A DNA stretch of 42,679 bases from assembly GCF_026991475.1 (NCBI RefSeq), contig NZ_JALXBK010000096.1, forward strand, positions 1 through 42,679, written 5' to 3'. A program made the translations under genes and the position numbers. This DNA comes from Sulfurimonas sp. (GTDB taxonomy: Bacteria; Campylobacterota; Campylobacteria; Campylobacterales; Sulfurimonadaceae). The stretch's first letter is position 1. Every line of letters begins with the position of its first letter. A model generated the notes under the pieces. That model worked only from the letters and a program-made list of their open reading frames with translations. It searched no databases and was not told the DNA's origin. Of this stretch, positions 19,078 to 27,399 are shown piece by piece.

Positions 19078-21287
19078 TAAAGTATCTCTCTTATACCTTT
19101 TGCATTTGGAGCAGAGAGTACACCCTCTTGTTCTAACTGTTCAACAACCCTTGCAGAACGGTTGTATCCTATCTGCAATTTTCTTTGTAAGTAAGAGATA
19201 GAAGTTTTTCTGTCTGTAAGCACAACACTTTTTGCCTCTTCATACAGTGGATCTAGCTCTTCGTATGATTCATTTGATGATGAAGCACCACCTTCACTCT
19301 CTTCAACTAAAAAGCTTTTATCGTAATTTGCTTCTCTTTGAGACTTAATAAATTCAACAATATTTTCTATCTCCTCTTCGGTTGCCCATGGAGCGTGCAG
19401 GCGCACAAGACCAGTTGCACCTGGAGGAGTAAAAAGCATATCTCCACGTCCCAAAAGTGACTCTGCCCCCATTTGATCTAAAATAATTTTAGAATCAATC
19501 TTCTGTCCTACTCTGTAAGATATTCTTGATGGAAGATTTGCTTTAATGAGACCAGTTACAACATCCACAGATGGGCGTTGCGTTGCTACAATAAGGTGAA
19601 TACCACACGCACGAGATTTTTGAGCAAGACGCGCAATTGAAATCTCTACATCCTTACCACTTGTCATCATCAAATCAGCAAGTTCATCTATGATAACAAC
19701 GATGTAAGGAAAATGCTCACCACCTATTTTTTTAATTTTTTCATTATAGTTCTCAATATTTTTTGTACGACTTTCTGCCATAAGTTCATAACGGCGTTCC
19801 ATCTCCGCTACCATATTATTAAGAGCAGCTATTGCCTGCTTTGGCTTTGTAATAACAGGTGTAAGCAAATGCGGAATGTCATTGTAAATGGAAAACTCAA
19901 GCATCTTTGGATCTATCATAAGTAAACGCAACTGGTCTGGAGAGTTTTTATAGAGCAATGAGAGAATCATTGCGTTTATACCCACACTTTTACCACTTCC
20001 TGTTGTTCCAGCTATAAGCAAATGAGGAAGCTTTTTCAGGTCTGTTACAAAAGGTTTTCCAACAATATCTTTTCCAAGTGCAATAGTAAGTGGTGAGGAG
20101 GAGTCTTTAAAGAGTTTATCATCAAGTAATTCTCTTAAATAAATAGTATCTACTGTCTCATTTGGTATCTCAATTCCTACAACATTTTTACCGGGAATTG
20201 GTGCTTGAATACGAATGGTCTCTGCAGAGAGTGCCATTGCTAAATCATCTTGTAGATTTAGAATCTTACTCACTTTTACATTCGCTGCAGGTTTAAACTC
20301 AAATGTAGAAACAACAGGTCCAGCATAAGTTCGTACAACATCTCCATCTATTTTAAAATGTGCAAGTTTATCTATAAGATAGCGTATTTTATCATCAAGT
20401 TCACTCTCATCAATCGTATGCTTGCTCACTTTTGGTTTTTGTAAAAAATCAATAGAAGGGAGTTTAAAATTCTTAGGCTTTGCAACTTTTCCTTTTTCAA
20501 TATTTGCCAAAAGCTTTGTGTTCTCTTCGAGTTCATCGACAATAACAGTCGCTTTTTTCTCTTTAACTTCTGTTGCAATATCAAGAATATTTTTCTTTTT
20601 TTCTTCTTTGTTCTCTTCATGACGAAGATATGCAGGTTTATCTATCTCCTCTTCTAAAACAATTTCAGTGTCAATTACTGGCGTTATATTTTGAAGATTT
20701 TCCTCTTCTTTCTTTTGTGCTTTATCTTCTATTTCAATAGCTTCTTCTTGTTTTAATGCTGCTCTTTTCTTCTTTTTTATCTCTTTTTTAGGCTCTTCTT
20801 CTTTTTCAGATGAAAAATCTATTTTTGAAGTTTTATTTTTCACTAAAGAGAGTACAAGGGATAGAATTTGAGATGAGTTTTTATCTGCTAAAATTATGAT
20901 AGAAACTGCAGTAATAATAAACCAAAAAACCCATAAACCAAAAACACCAATATAAGGAGATAAAAAATCAACAAAATCAGCCCCAAATTTCCCTCGAAAA
21001 GCTCCATGTACCAGAAGAGATTGTGCAAGTAAAAATGAGTATAGTAGCAAAAAAGATGCAACAATCAATTCTGCAACTCTAAAGTCAAAACGAGCATTTT
21101 TATACGAAAAATATAGAGGTACAAGAAGCATAAAAAGCCAAGCATAAGCAACATAACCAAAATAGAGTTTATTATAAAGTGCGAAAGTTGCACCATAAGA
21201 GCCCATTAAACCAGTATCACCAAAAATTGTAGAAAATCCGAAGTAAATAAGTAAACCAAAAAATATAATATAGAGCGTATCTTTCAA
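19077..21287 (-). CDS. ftsK: DNA translocase FtsK
   Basis: The protein has 736 residues. Four N-terminal membrane segments (to about residue 135) are followed by a very charged Glu/Lys linker (about 155-260). The alpha/beta RecA-like motor has Walker A GTTGSGKS (427-434) and Walker B VVIIDELADL (530-539). A C-terminal winged-helix gamma domain (about 680-736, with SISYLQRKLQIGYNRSARVV) would read chromosome polarity signals. It pumps DNA at the septum and aids dimer resolution. The start codon is TTG with AAAGG 10 bases upstream; no in-frame ATG lies close upstream. It follows flgL by 82 bases and is coupled to the DUF3820-like gene. Confidence 0.94.
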   Translation of the reverse strand: MKDTLYIIFFGLLIYFGFSTIFGDTGLMGSYGATFALYNKLYFGYVAYAWLFMLLVPLYFSYKNARFDFRVAELIVASFLLLYSFLLAQSLLVHGAFRGKFGADFVDFLSPYIGVFGLWVFWFIITAVSIIILADKNSSQILSLVLSLVKNKTSKIDFSSEKEEEPKKEIKKKKRAALKQEEAIEIEDKAQKKEEENLQNITPVIDTEIVLEEEIDKPAYLRHEENKEEKKKNILDIATEVKEKKATVIVDELEENTKLLANIEKGKVAKPKNFKLPSIDFLQKPKVSKHTIDESELDDKIRYLIDKLAHFKIDGDVVRTYAGPVVSTFEFKPAANVKVSKILNLQDDLAMALSAETIRIQAPIPGKNVVGIEIPNETVDTIYLRELLDDKLFKDSSSPLTIALGKDIVGKPFVTDLKKLPHLLIAGTTGSGKSVGINAMILSLLYKNSPDQLRLLMIDPKMLEFSIYNDIPHLLTPVITKPKQAIAALNNMVAEMERRYELMAESRTKNIENYNEKIKKIGGEHFPYIVVIIDELADLMMTSGKDVEISIARLAQKSRACGIHLIVATQRPSVDVVTGLIKANLPSRISYRVGQKIDSKIILDQMGAESLLGRGDMLFTPPGATGLVRLHAPWATEEEIENIVEFIKSQREANYDKSFLVEESEGGASSSNESYEELDPLYEEAKSVVLTDRKTSISYLQRKLQIGYNRSARVVEQLEQEGVLSAPNAKGIREIL

Positions 21288-21313
21288 AGTAGAGAACCTT
21301 TCAAATGAATTAT

Positions 21314-21333
21314 AGACTTCTTAGAAGAAGTCT
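21314..21333 (-). terminator. hairpin after flgL
   Basis: A perfect 9-bp stem, AGACTTCTT / AAGAAGTCT, with a 2-base spacer sits in the 82-base flgL-ftsK gap. There is no U-run on the minus strand, so termination would be inefficient. It may instead be a processing site. A 10-base direct repeat AGTATAGCTA (21340-21349 and 21355-21364) lies beside it. Confidence 0.4.
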
Positions 21334-21369
21334 AAATGAAGTATAGCTAAAAAAAGTATAGCTATTAAT

Positions 21370-23439
21370 TTAAAGATAATTTACCAAGCTAAGTTTTGAA
21401 ATTTTTCCTACTGTAGAGAGCATTGCTTGATAATTTAAAGTCAATTGTTGCAGTTTTAAAGAAGCTTCTGCTACATCCGTGTCAATAACTGATGAACGGA
21501 GTGTCGTCGTACTCACTTCTAAAAGTTGTGTTCGTTGTAAAGATGTATTTAGTGTGTTTGATTGTGCACCAACCTTAGAGTGCATACGCGCAACATGTGA
21601 CTGCAGATCATCCATTTTCTGAATTGCATTTTCTATTCCAATTGTATTAGGGTTAGCATTTTCTGCATCAGGATAATTTGTATGGTCCGAAACAGAAGTA
21701 ATTACTTCATCAATTGTCTTAAAAAAATCTGTTTTTGGATCAGAGATTGTAAGTGCATTGTTAGTATTAAATGTCATAACTGATGCATCTTTAGTAAAAT
21801 TATCACTATTTGAGTCATACAAAGCAATACTTGCTTTTGTAATACTAGATGTTTGATCAGAAAAAGTTATTTTTCCATCATAACTTAATTCTGTTTTTCC
21901 CTTTACATTTGACTCTTGTATAGCTTCATCATATTTATCAGCTGTATCTGCCGCTGGTAAAGTATTAGTTACCGCCATATTTACTGTGTCCATCAACTGT
22001 TGAAAGGTCATTTCATCTGCATCTACTGCTTTTCTTCCATTTGGATCCATATCATATATATGGTACTTAGTAGTTCCACCATCTGGAGTAAAATAAGATC
22101 CATTTTTATTAGAATCATTTGGATCATTTTTATCTAAATGAACTTCAAAGCTATAATCATTTCCCCCAATATCTTTTCCACTCAAATTAAAAACAGTACC
22201 ATCAAGTGTTCCCTCACCCCGAGTTAAATCAGCAACCTCTGAAATTTTTGTAGATGGAGAAGCAAAAGCATTATCTGCTTTTAAAACCTGAGTTACATTT
22301 GATGAAAGTTTCGCACCATCTTGAGAAAATTGTGTTCTATCATAAACAATACCCTCTATCTTATCTGCTGCACCTGATGCTGGTTTCAACCCTGATTTTA
22401 TAAATTCATGCACAAATAGATGATTCGTATCTCCATCATTATCATCTTTTACTTTATCGTAATCACTCTCTCCACTATTTAAATCATCAATATCATCAAC
22501 ATTCGCCCTACCTGTATCATTAAAATCAACAGCACCGACCATATGAAAATCAAGTTTACTTGAACCATTTTGTTTATCTTGTACAACTATCTCTCCATTA
22601 GAGTTCAATGTTACATTCACCAAATCTAAATTTCCACTATTTCCATATTCTTTGCCTATATCAGTTAACAAATCACTCACCTTAGCAGTGTCATCAAGTT
22701 CTAGTTTCTTTTTAAAAGCAGTTCCATCACTTTTTATACCTCTGATATAAAAATAATTTTTATTTACTGTAGTTTTATCATTATCAATATCACCCATAAG
22801 ATCTCGAATACTACTATCTGTTGTGATTACCCCATCGTCAATTAAATTATTGTTAATGACATTAGATGTAATCTCTCTTTTAGTATTATGCTCTTCTCCT
22901 AAAAAAAGTTCTGATCCCGTTAAGTTATACTGCTGTTGATTGTTTGAACCTAAAAAGGCATTCATAGACTTATCATTACCGTGATACTTTCCATTATCAT
23001 CAATAGGTTTAACATTTACAGAAGAGCCTGAAAAAAGATACTGTCCATTGATGGAAGTATTGGCTAAAGATTTAAGGTTCTTTTTTATTCCTTTTAACTC
23101 CTCAGCAATAGCATCTTGAGAAATATCATCACTAGCTCCATTGGCAGCTTGGAGTAAAAGGGTTCTCATTCTATTCATAGAAGTTTCAAATTCATTGAGT
23201 ACAACATCAGATTGATTTGAAACTTTGTAACCACTCTCTGTGCTCTTTTTCACTTGTCCCAGCGTTGTCATTTCATTATCAAGACGCATTGTCTGTGTAA
23301 AAGTAGCAACATCATCTTTTGCATATTGAATTTTCAATCCAGATGCTATTTGTTTATTAACATCGAAAAGTTCATTATTAATTTTTGAATTATTTGTACC
23401 GTATAAACTGTGGTAATACATACTTGATGTTACACGCAT
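21370..23439 (-). CDS. flgL: flagellar hook-filament junction protein FlgL
   Basis: From ATG 23439 the protein has 689 residues. The flagellin-type N-terminus MRVTSSMYYHSLYGTNNSKI is followed by a coiled helix with QIASGLKI and YAKDDVATF. The C-terminal helix pair (VARMHSKVGAQSNTLNTS to QLTLNYQAMLSTVGKI) is the matching D0/D1 half. E. coli FlgL has 317 residues. The extra 370 or so here are a central Asp/Asn/Gly-rich insert (about 170-590), surface exposed by analogy with other Campylobacterota junction proteins. The longer reading frame from 23547 is rejected because GGAGG stands 6 bases before 23439 and the extension has no family match. A sigma-54 promoter lies upstream (23482-23497). Confidence 0.9.
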   Translation of the reverse strand: MRVTSSMYYHSLYGTNNSKINNELFDVNKQIASGLKIQYAKDDVATFTQTMRLDNEMTTLGQVKKSTESGYKVSNQSDVVLNEFETSMNRMRTLLLQAANGASDDISQDAIAEELKGIKKNLKSLANTSINGQYLFSGSSVNVKPIDDNGKYHGNDKSMNAFLGSNNQQQYNLTGSELFLGEEHNTKREITSNVINNNLIDDGVITTDSSIRDLMGDIDNDKTTVNKNYFYIRGIKSDGTAFKKKLELDDTAKVSDLLTDIGKEYGNSGNLDLVNVTLNSNGEIVVQDKQNGSSKLDFHMVGAVDFNDTGRANVDDIDDLNSGESDYDKVKDDNDGDTNHLFVHEFIKSGLKPASGAADKIEGIVYDRTQFSQDGAKLSSNVTQVLKADNAFASPSTKISEVADLTRGEGTLDGTVFNLSGKDIGGNDYSFEVHLDKNDPNDSNKNGSYFTPDGGTTKYHIYDMDPNGRKAVDADEMTFQQLMDTVNMAVTNTLPAADTADKYDEAIQESNVKGKTELSYDGKITFSDQTSSITKASIALYDSNSDNFTKDASVMTFNTNNALTISDPKTDFFKTIDEVITSVSDHTNYPDAENANPNTIGIENAIQKMDDLQSHVARMHSKVGAQSNTLNTSLQRTQLLEVSTTTLRSSVIDTDVAEASLKLQQLTLNYQAMLSTVGKISKLSLVNYL

Positions 23440-23481
23440 GATATACCTCCATATAATATATTTACTCTTTTGGCTAATTAT

Positions 23482-23497
23482 AGCAATAAAAGTTCCA
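23482..23497 (-). promoter_or_regulatory. flgL: sigma-54 promoter of flgL
   Basis: TGGAACTTTTATTGCT on the minus strand has the exact GG-N10-GC spacing (GG at 23496-23495, GC at 23484-23483). It matches the TTGGAAC-N4-TTGCTT form known in Campylobacter and Helicobacter flagellar genes. Transcription should start near 23471, about 30 bases before the flgL ATG. The -12 TTGC overlaps TGCTATAAT, which could act as a sigma-70 extended -10. The gene for sigma-54 itself is at the end of this window. Confidence 0.8.
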
Positions 23498-23524
23498 CTT
23501 ACAAGCCAAATCGGCATAAAGTTA

Positions 23525-23540
23525 TTTACTTTTAAGTAAA
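23525..23540. repeat. palindrome upstream of tRNA-Leu
   Basis: TTTACTTTTAAGTAAA is a perfect 16-base palindrome in the flgL/tRNA-Leu divergent gap, 33 bases before the tRNA. It could be an operator or chance AT-rich symmetry. A TATTAT about 20 bases before the tRNA is a possible -10. Confidence 0.35.
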
Positions 23541-23572
23541 AAATCACTATTATTTCACTTCAAAGATAAAAT

Positions 23573-23656
23573 GCCAGAGTGATGGAACGGTATACATAGC
23601 GGATTCAAAATCCGCCGCCTCGCGGCTTAGGGGTTCAAATCCCCTCTCTGGTACCA
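23573..23656 (+). tRNA. tRNA-Leu (anticodon CAA)
   Basis: The acceptor stem GCCAGAG pairs with CTCTGGT (first pair G-U). The anticodon stem GCGGA/TCCGC encloses loop TTCAAAA with anticodon CAA, reading UUG. A long variable arm (GCCTCGCGGC) marks a class II tRNA. The T-arm is AGGGG-TTCAAAT-CCCCT, and the 3' CCA is encoded. It lies 39 bases before flgA on the same strand with no clear terminator between, so flgA may be read from the tRNA promoter. Confidence 0.95.
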
Positions 23657-23695
23657 TCTTTTAACAAATACAAATCCTCAAATTGAGAGATTGTC

Positions 23696-24574
23696 ATGCA
23701 TATAAAAACAATTCTTTTACTCCTATTTATCTCTTCCTTTTTATATTCACAAAATATTTTAAAAAATGAATATTATATTAAAAATGATTTCGTAATGCTC
23801 TCAGATGTAGTGCATAGTGCTAAAACAAATGATAAAAAGCTTTTTTCACTTGAAACAGATAGGCATACAATTAGAGTCAAAACAAGAGAGCTTGTTAAAT
23901 TATTAAAAAAAAATGGATATAGCGGATATGTCTCAAAACATAGGGGATATATTCAATTTACCAAACGCAGTCCCATCAATAGAAAAAAAATCATTACAAA
24001 AATTAGAAAACTTTACAAAACAAAATATAACTCTATTACAATTAAAAACATATCTGTGCAACCAAATGTATATTTGGAAAAACTTCCTTCATCCTATACG
24101 GTTCATTTTGAAGAAAAATCTTATCTCTCTAATAAAGGCGTACTTTATATTAAAACACAAGAAAGAAGAAAAATATTTTTTCATTATCTTGTGAATGCAA
24201 AAGTTGGTATTTACCAAGCAAAAAGAGATATAAGGAAAGGTACTCATTTAGAAAATAGAAATTGTCAAAAAAAGAGTATAATGTTAGATAAATTTTGGGC
24301 TATGCCCGTGCAAGATATAAACAAACATCAATACCAGAGTAAATATAACATTAGAGCTGGGCGTACAATTACAATGCGTAATGTAACAGGTCTTGATTTA
24401 GTGAGACGCGGCTCGCGAATCAATGTTTTTATGGGTGATGAAAATATGCAAATTTCTTTTTTGGCAAAAGCTCTACAAAACGGAGAGTTAGGAGAGACTA
24501 TAAATGTCCTTAACAGAGAAGGAAGAAAAATAAAAGTTGTTGTAACTGGTAAAAACAGAGCAGAGGTAAGATGA
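23696..24574 (+). CDS. flgA: flagellar P-ring assembly chaperone FlgA
   Basis: This 292-residue exported protein has a signal peptide (MHIKTILLLLFISSFLYS). Its C-terminal SAF domain runs from about residue 175 (YQAKRDIRKGTHLE, AGRTITMRNVTG, VRRGSRINVFMGD) to ETINVLNREGRKIKVVVTGK, the characteristic FlgA ending. FlgA assists FlgI P-ring formation in the periplasm. The N-terminal half is weakly conserved. A GAGAG ribosome site lies 7 bases upstream. It follows tRNA-Leu and overlaps ubiX by 4 bases (ATGA). Confidence 0.85.
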   Translation: MHIKTILLLLFISSFLYSQNILKNEYYIKNDFVMLSDVVHSAKTNDKKLFSLETDRHTIRVKTRELVKLLKKNGYSGYVSKHRGYIQFTKRSPINRKKIITKIRKLYKTKYNSITIKNISVQPNVYLEKLPSSYTVHFEEKSYLSNKGVLYIKTQERRKIFFHYLVNAKVGIYQAKRDIRKGTHLENRNCQKKSIMLDKFWAMPVQDINKHQYQSKYNIRAGRTITMRNVTGLDLVRRGSRINVFMGDENMQISFLAKALQNGELGETINVLNREGRKIKVVVTGKNRAEVR

Positions 24575-25113
24575 AAAAAAGAAAAATTGTAGTGGCTGTT
24601 AGTGGCGCAAGTGGTGTCAATATAGGCATAAAAGTTTTAGAACTACTTCCCTCTTCTGTTGAAAAGCATTTTGTGATGTCACAAAATGCAAAAACTGTAC
24701 TTGATAAAGAGATGAAAAATGTTTATGTTCATGACAATGAAGATATTTCAGCCTCTATAGCTTCGGGCTCTTTTGGAGTTGATGCTATGATAATAGTACC
24801 TTGTTCTATGAATACTTTAGCAAAAATTTCCTGTGGCATTGCAGATAATCTTACAACTCGTTGTGCAGCGGTAATGATAAAAGAGCAAAAAAAGCTCATT
24901 CTTGCACCTCGTGAGATGCCTTTTTCCCCAATAGCACTTGAAAATATGCATAAACTCTCTTCTCTTGGAATTATCATTGCACCCCCTGTAATGGCGTATT
25001 ATTCCGAGCAACAGACGCTTGATGAAATGGAAAATTTTGTTATTGGAAAGTGGTTTGATTTGCTTGGAATTGAAAATAGTTTATATAAAAGGTGGCAGAG
25101 TGAAGAGTTGTAA
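24571..25113 (+). CDS. ubiX: flavin prenyltransferase UbiX
   Basis: This 180-residue flavoprotein of the UbiX/Pad1 family has VSGASGVNIGIKVLELL at the N-terminus for FMN binding, then VPCSMNTLAKISCGIADNL and the RxxP-type APREMPFSPIALENM. It makes prenylated FMN, the cofactor of UbiD-type decarboxylases. The usual length is about 190. It overlaps flgA by 4 bases and coaD by 14, so it is part of the packed plus-strand run. Confidence 0.92.
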   Translation: MKKRKIVVAVSGASGVNIGIKVLELLPSSVEKHFVMSQNAKTVLDKEMKNVYVHDNEDISASIASGSFGVDAMIIVPCSMNTLAKISCGIADNLTTRCAAVMIKEQKKLILAPREMPFSPIALENMHKLSSLGIIIAPPVMAYYSEQQTLDEMENFVIGKWFDLLGIENSLYKRWQSEEL

Positions 25114-25597
25114 AATTGCACTATATCCGGGGACATTTGACCCTATTACAAATGGACATTTTGACATTATTGAACGTGCAGGAAAACTTTTTGATGAGGT
25201 TATAGTTGCAATAGCTGAGTCAAAAGATAAAAATCCTATGTTTGATCTTGATGATAGAATCCAGATGGCACGCTTAGCAACTATGAAACTTGATAATGTT
25301 CGCGTAGTTGGTTTTAACAATCTCACAATAGAACTCGCACATGAACATGATGCTGGTGTCCTTATTCGCGGGCTTCGTGCGGTAAGTGATTTTGAATATG
25401 AACTCCAACTTGGTTACCTTAATAACTCTCTTGATGATACAATTGAGACAGTTTACCTCATGCCAACACTCAAACATGCCTTTGTAAGTTCCTCCATTGT
25501 GCGAAATTTACTAAAATTCAATGGAAAAATAGAACATCTTCTTCCTGCAGAGATTCAAGATATGGTTATTCGGACAAGTCAATGTACATTGCTATAG
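25100..25597 (+). CDS. coaD: phosphopantetheine adenylyltransferase CoaD
   Basis: The protein has 165 residues when started at GTG 25100, matching the family's usual 160 or so. Nucleotidyltransferase motifs are YPGTFDPITNGH near the N-terminus and VSSSIVRNL near the C-terminus. Between them RGLRAVSDFEYELQL is diagnostic. It makes dephospho-CoA from 4'-phosphopantetheine and ATP. An upstream TTG at 25019 would add 27 residues with no counterpart in the family and is rejected. The GTG has AAGG upstream inside ubiX. The gene overlaps ubiX by 14 and tmk by 16 bases. Confidence 0.93.
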   Translation: MKSCKIALYPGTFDPITNGHFDIIERAGKLFDEVIVAIAESKDKNPMFDLDDRIQMARLATMKLDNVRVVGFNNLTIELAHEHDAGVLIRGLRAVSDFEYELQLGYLNNSLDDTIETVYLMPTLKHAFVSSSIVRNLLKFNGKIEHLLPAEIQDMVIRTSQCTLL

Positions 25598-26157
25598 AAG
25601 GCATAGATACTGCGGGAAAAAGCACGCAAATAGCAGCACTTGCAAAGCACTTTACAAACGCAGTCATTACAAAAGAACCAGGTGGCACGGCCATAGGCAA
25701 AGAGATTCGAGAGATGGTACTCAGTGCCAAAACAAAAAGTAAAAGAGCGGAATTTTTACTCTTTTTAGCAGATCGTGCAGAGCATGTAGCAGAAGTAATC
25801 GAGCCAAATCTCGACAAGATGATAATCTCAGACAGAAGTGCGGTGAGCGGTGTTGCTTACGCTCTTATTCAAGGTGACATCGACAAAAAAAGCCTTGTAG
25901 AACTTAACAATTTTGCTACAAAGAGTATCTATCCACAAAAGGTCTTCTTACTGCGTTTGACAAAAGAGGAGCTTGAATTTAGACTCTCACAAAAAGAGCT
26001 TGACGGCATTGAGCTTCGTGGAAGTAAGTATCTTTTAGCTATTCAAGAGGCAATTATAGAGGCAACAAAGCTTCTGGGACTTGAACTTGTAGAGATCGAT
26101 GCAACCAAGAGCATAGAGGCTATAACACTAGACATACTAAATAATATTAAAGACTAA
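25582..26157 (+). CDS. tmk: thymidylate kinase
   Basis: The protein has 191 residues. The P-loop IEGIDTAGKSTQ lies at residues 5-16, the substrate DR motif is ISDRSAVSGVAY, and FLLFLADRAEH is present. It phosphorylates dTMP to dTDP. It is slightly shorter than E. coli Tmk (213) but complete. The ATG lies inside the coaD end, and the stop is 16 bases before hisS. Confidence 0.94.
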   Translation: MYIAIEGIDTAGKSTQIAALAKHFTNAVITKEPGGTAIGKEIREMVLSAKTKSKRAEFLLFLADRAEHVAEVIEPNLDKMIISDRSAVSGVAYALIQGDIDKKSLVELNNFATKSIYPQKVFLLRLTKEELEFRLSQKELDGIELRGSKYLLAIQEAIIEATKLLGLELVEIDATKSIEAITLDILNNIKD

Positions 26158-26173
26158 AAGGAAAGAAACAGAC

Positions 26174-27388
26174 ATGATAAAATCACTCCGTGGAATGAAT
26201 GACATACTAGAAGAGAATGAGTATAAAAGATTTACATATTTTTTACAAGTTGCTACTGCTGTAGCACAAAGATATGGTTTTCACTACATTGAAACACCTC
26301 TTTTAGAAGAGACAGCACTCTTTAAACGCAGCGTTGGCGAGAGTAGTGACATTGTTGGAAAAGAGATGTACCAGTTTATAGATAAAGGTGAAAATGATGT
26401 CTGTCTGCGCCCAGAGGGAACTGCAGGTGTGGTTCGTGCTTTTATACAAAAAAAGCTTGACCGTGCAGGTGGTACACACCGCTTTTTCTACTATGGACCT
26501 ATGTTTCGCTACGAGCGACCACAAAAAGGACGTCTAAGAGAGTTTCATCAGTTTGGTGTAGAGAGTTTTGGGCTTGATAGCGTTTATGAAGATGCTGCGA
26601 TGATTATGATGGTTGCGGACATTTTAAATGAGCTTGGCGTTGGTTACAGACTCCAACTAAACTCTTTGGGTGATCAAAACTGTATGCCACAGTATCGTGA
26701 CAGTCTTGTGAGTTTCATTGAGAGTGTTGAAGAGGAGATCTGTGAAGATTGTAAACGCAGAAAAGAGACGAACCCTATTCGTGTGCTTGATTGTAAAAAT
26801 GAGAAGTGTCAAGCACTCTATGAAAATGCACCAAAACTCATCAATGCACTTTGTGATGGGTGTGAAAGTGACTTCAACAAACTCAAAAAGATCCTTGATG
26901 CAAATAACATCGCCTATGAGATAGATACAAACCTTGTCCGTGGACTTGATTACTACTCAAAGACTGCGTTTGAGTTTGTCAGTGACAACATCGGCTCTCA
27001 AAGCGCTATAGCAGGTGGTGGAAGGTATGACAGACTTGTAGAATTTCTTGATGGTCGCCCTACTCCTGCTGTTGGTTTTGCTATGGGCATCGAGCGTCTT
27101 ATTGAGCTTATAGAGATGCCACAAGAAAAACGCAGCGGCTATTATCTTGGTGCTATGGACGATGAGGCGGTTGATCTCATAATCACTACAACACAAAAAA
27201 AACGTAAATCTGACAAAGCAACGTGTGAATACCGTGCAAGAAATCTCAAAGCACACCTCAAAAACGCAGACAAAGCAAATGCAAGATACTGCTGTATCAT
27301 CGGTTCAAATGAACTTGAAAATGGTACGATTTGGGTAAAAGATTTAGAAGAAAAAAGAGAAGAAACAGTTAAACTCAAAGATTTCTAA
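26174..27388 (+). CDS. hisS: histidyl-tRNA synthetase
   Basis: This 404-residue class II synthetase has the HisS signatures LRPEGTAGVVRAF, RYERPQKGRLREFHQFG (motif 2), LVRGLDYYSKTAFEF and AGGGRYDRLVE, plus motif 3 GFAMGIERL. A C-terminal anticodon-binding domain follows. A Cys cluster (CEDCKRR, CKNEKCQ, CDGC) in the insertion domain may bind zinc. It is preceded by AAGGAAAG and sits 16 bases after tmk. It carries five copies of the AAACGCAG octamer, the most of any gene here. Confidence 0.96.
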   Translation: MIKSLRGMNDILEENEYKRFTYFLQVATAVAQRYGFHYIETPLLEETALFKRSVGESSDIVGKEMYQFIDKGENDVCLRPEGTAGVVRAFIQKKLDRAGGTHRFFYYGPMFRYERPQKGRLREFHQFGVESFGLDSVYEDAAMIMMVADILNELGVGYRLQLNSLGDQNCMPQYRDSLVSFIESVEEEICEDCKRRKETNPIRVLDCKNEKCQALYENAPKLINALCDGCESDFNKLKKILDANNIAYEIDTNLVRGLDYYSKTAFEFVSDNIGSQSAIAGGGRYDRLVEFLDGRPTPAVGFAMGIERLIELIEMPQEKRSGYYLGAMDDEAVDLIITTTQKKRKSDKATCEYRARNLKAHLKNADKANARYCCIIGSNELENGTIWVKDLEEKREETVKLKDF

Positions 27389-27399
27389 AGGTCATACAA

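Noticed and set aside
21340-21364. 10-base direct repeat AGTATAGCTA after flgL as an attachment site or insertion footprint
   Set aside because: The copies are only 5 bases apart and no mobile gene is near. It is likely simple AT-rich duplication.
23440-23547. 36-residue N-terminal extension of FlgL in the open frame
   Set aside because: It lacks family similarity and covers the sigma-54 promoter. GGAGG stands 6 bases before the ATG at 23439.
25019-25099. 27-residue upstream extension of CoaD from TTG 25019
   Set aside because: It lies wholly inside ubiX and makes CoaD longer than the family. GTG 25100 gives the normal length.
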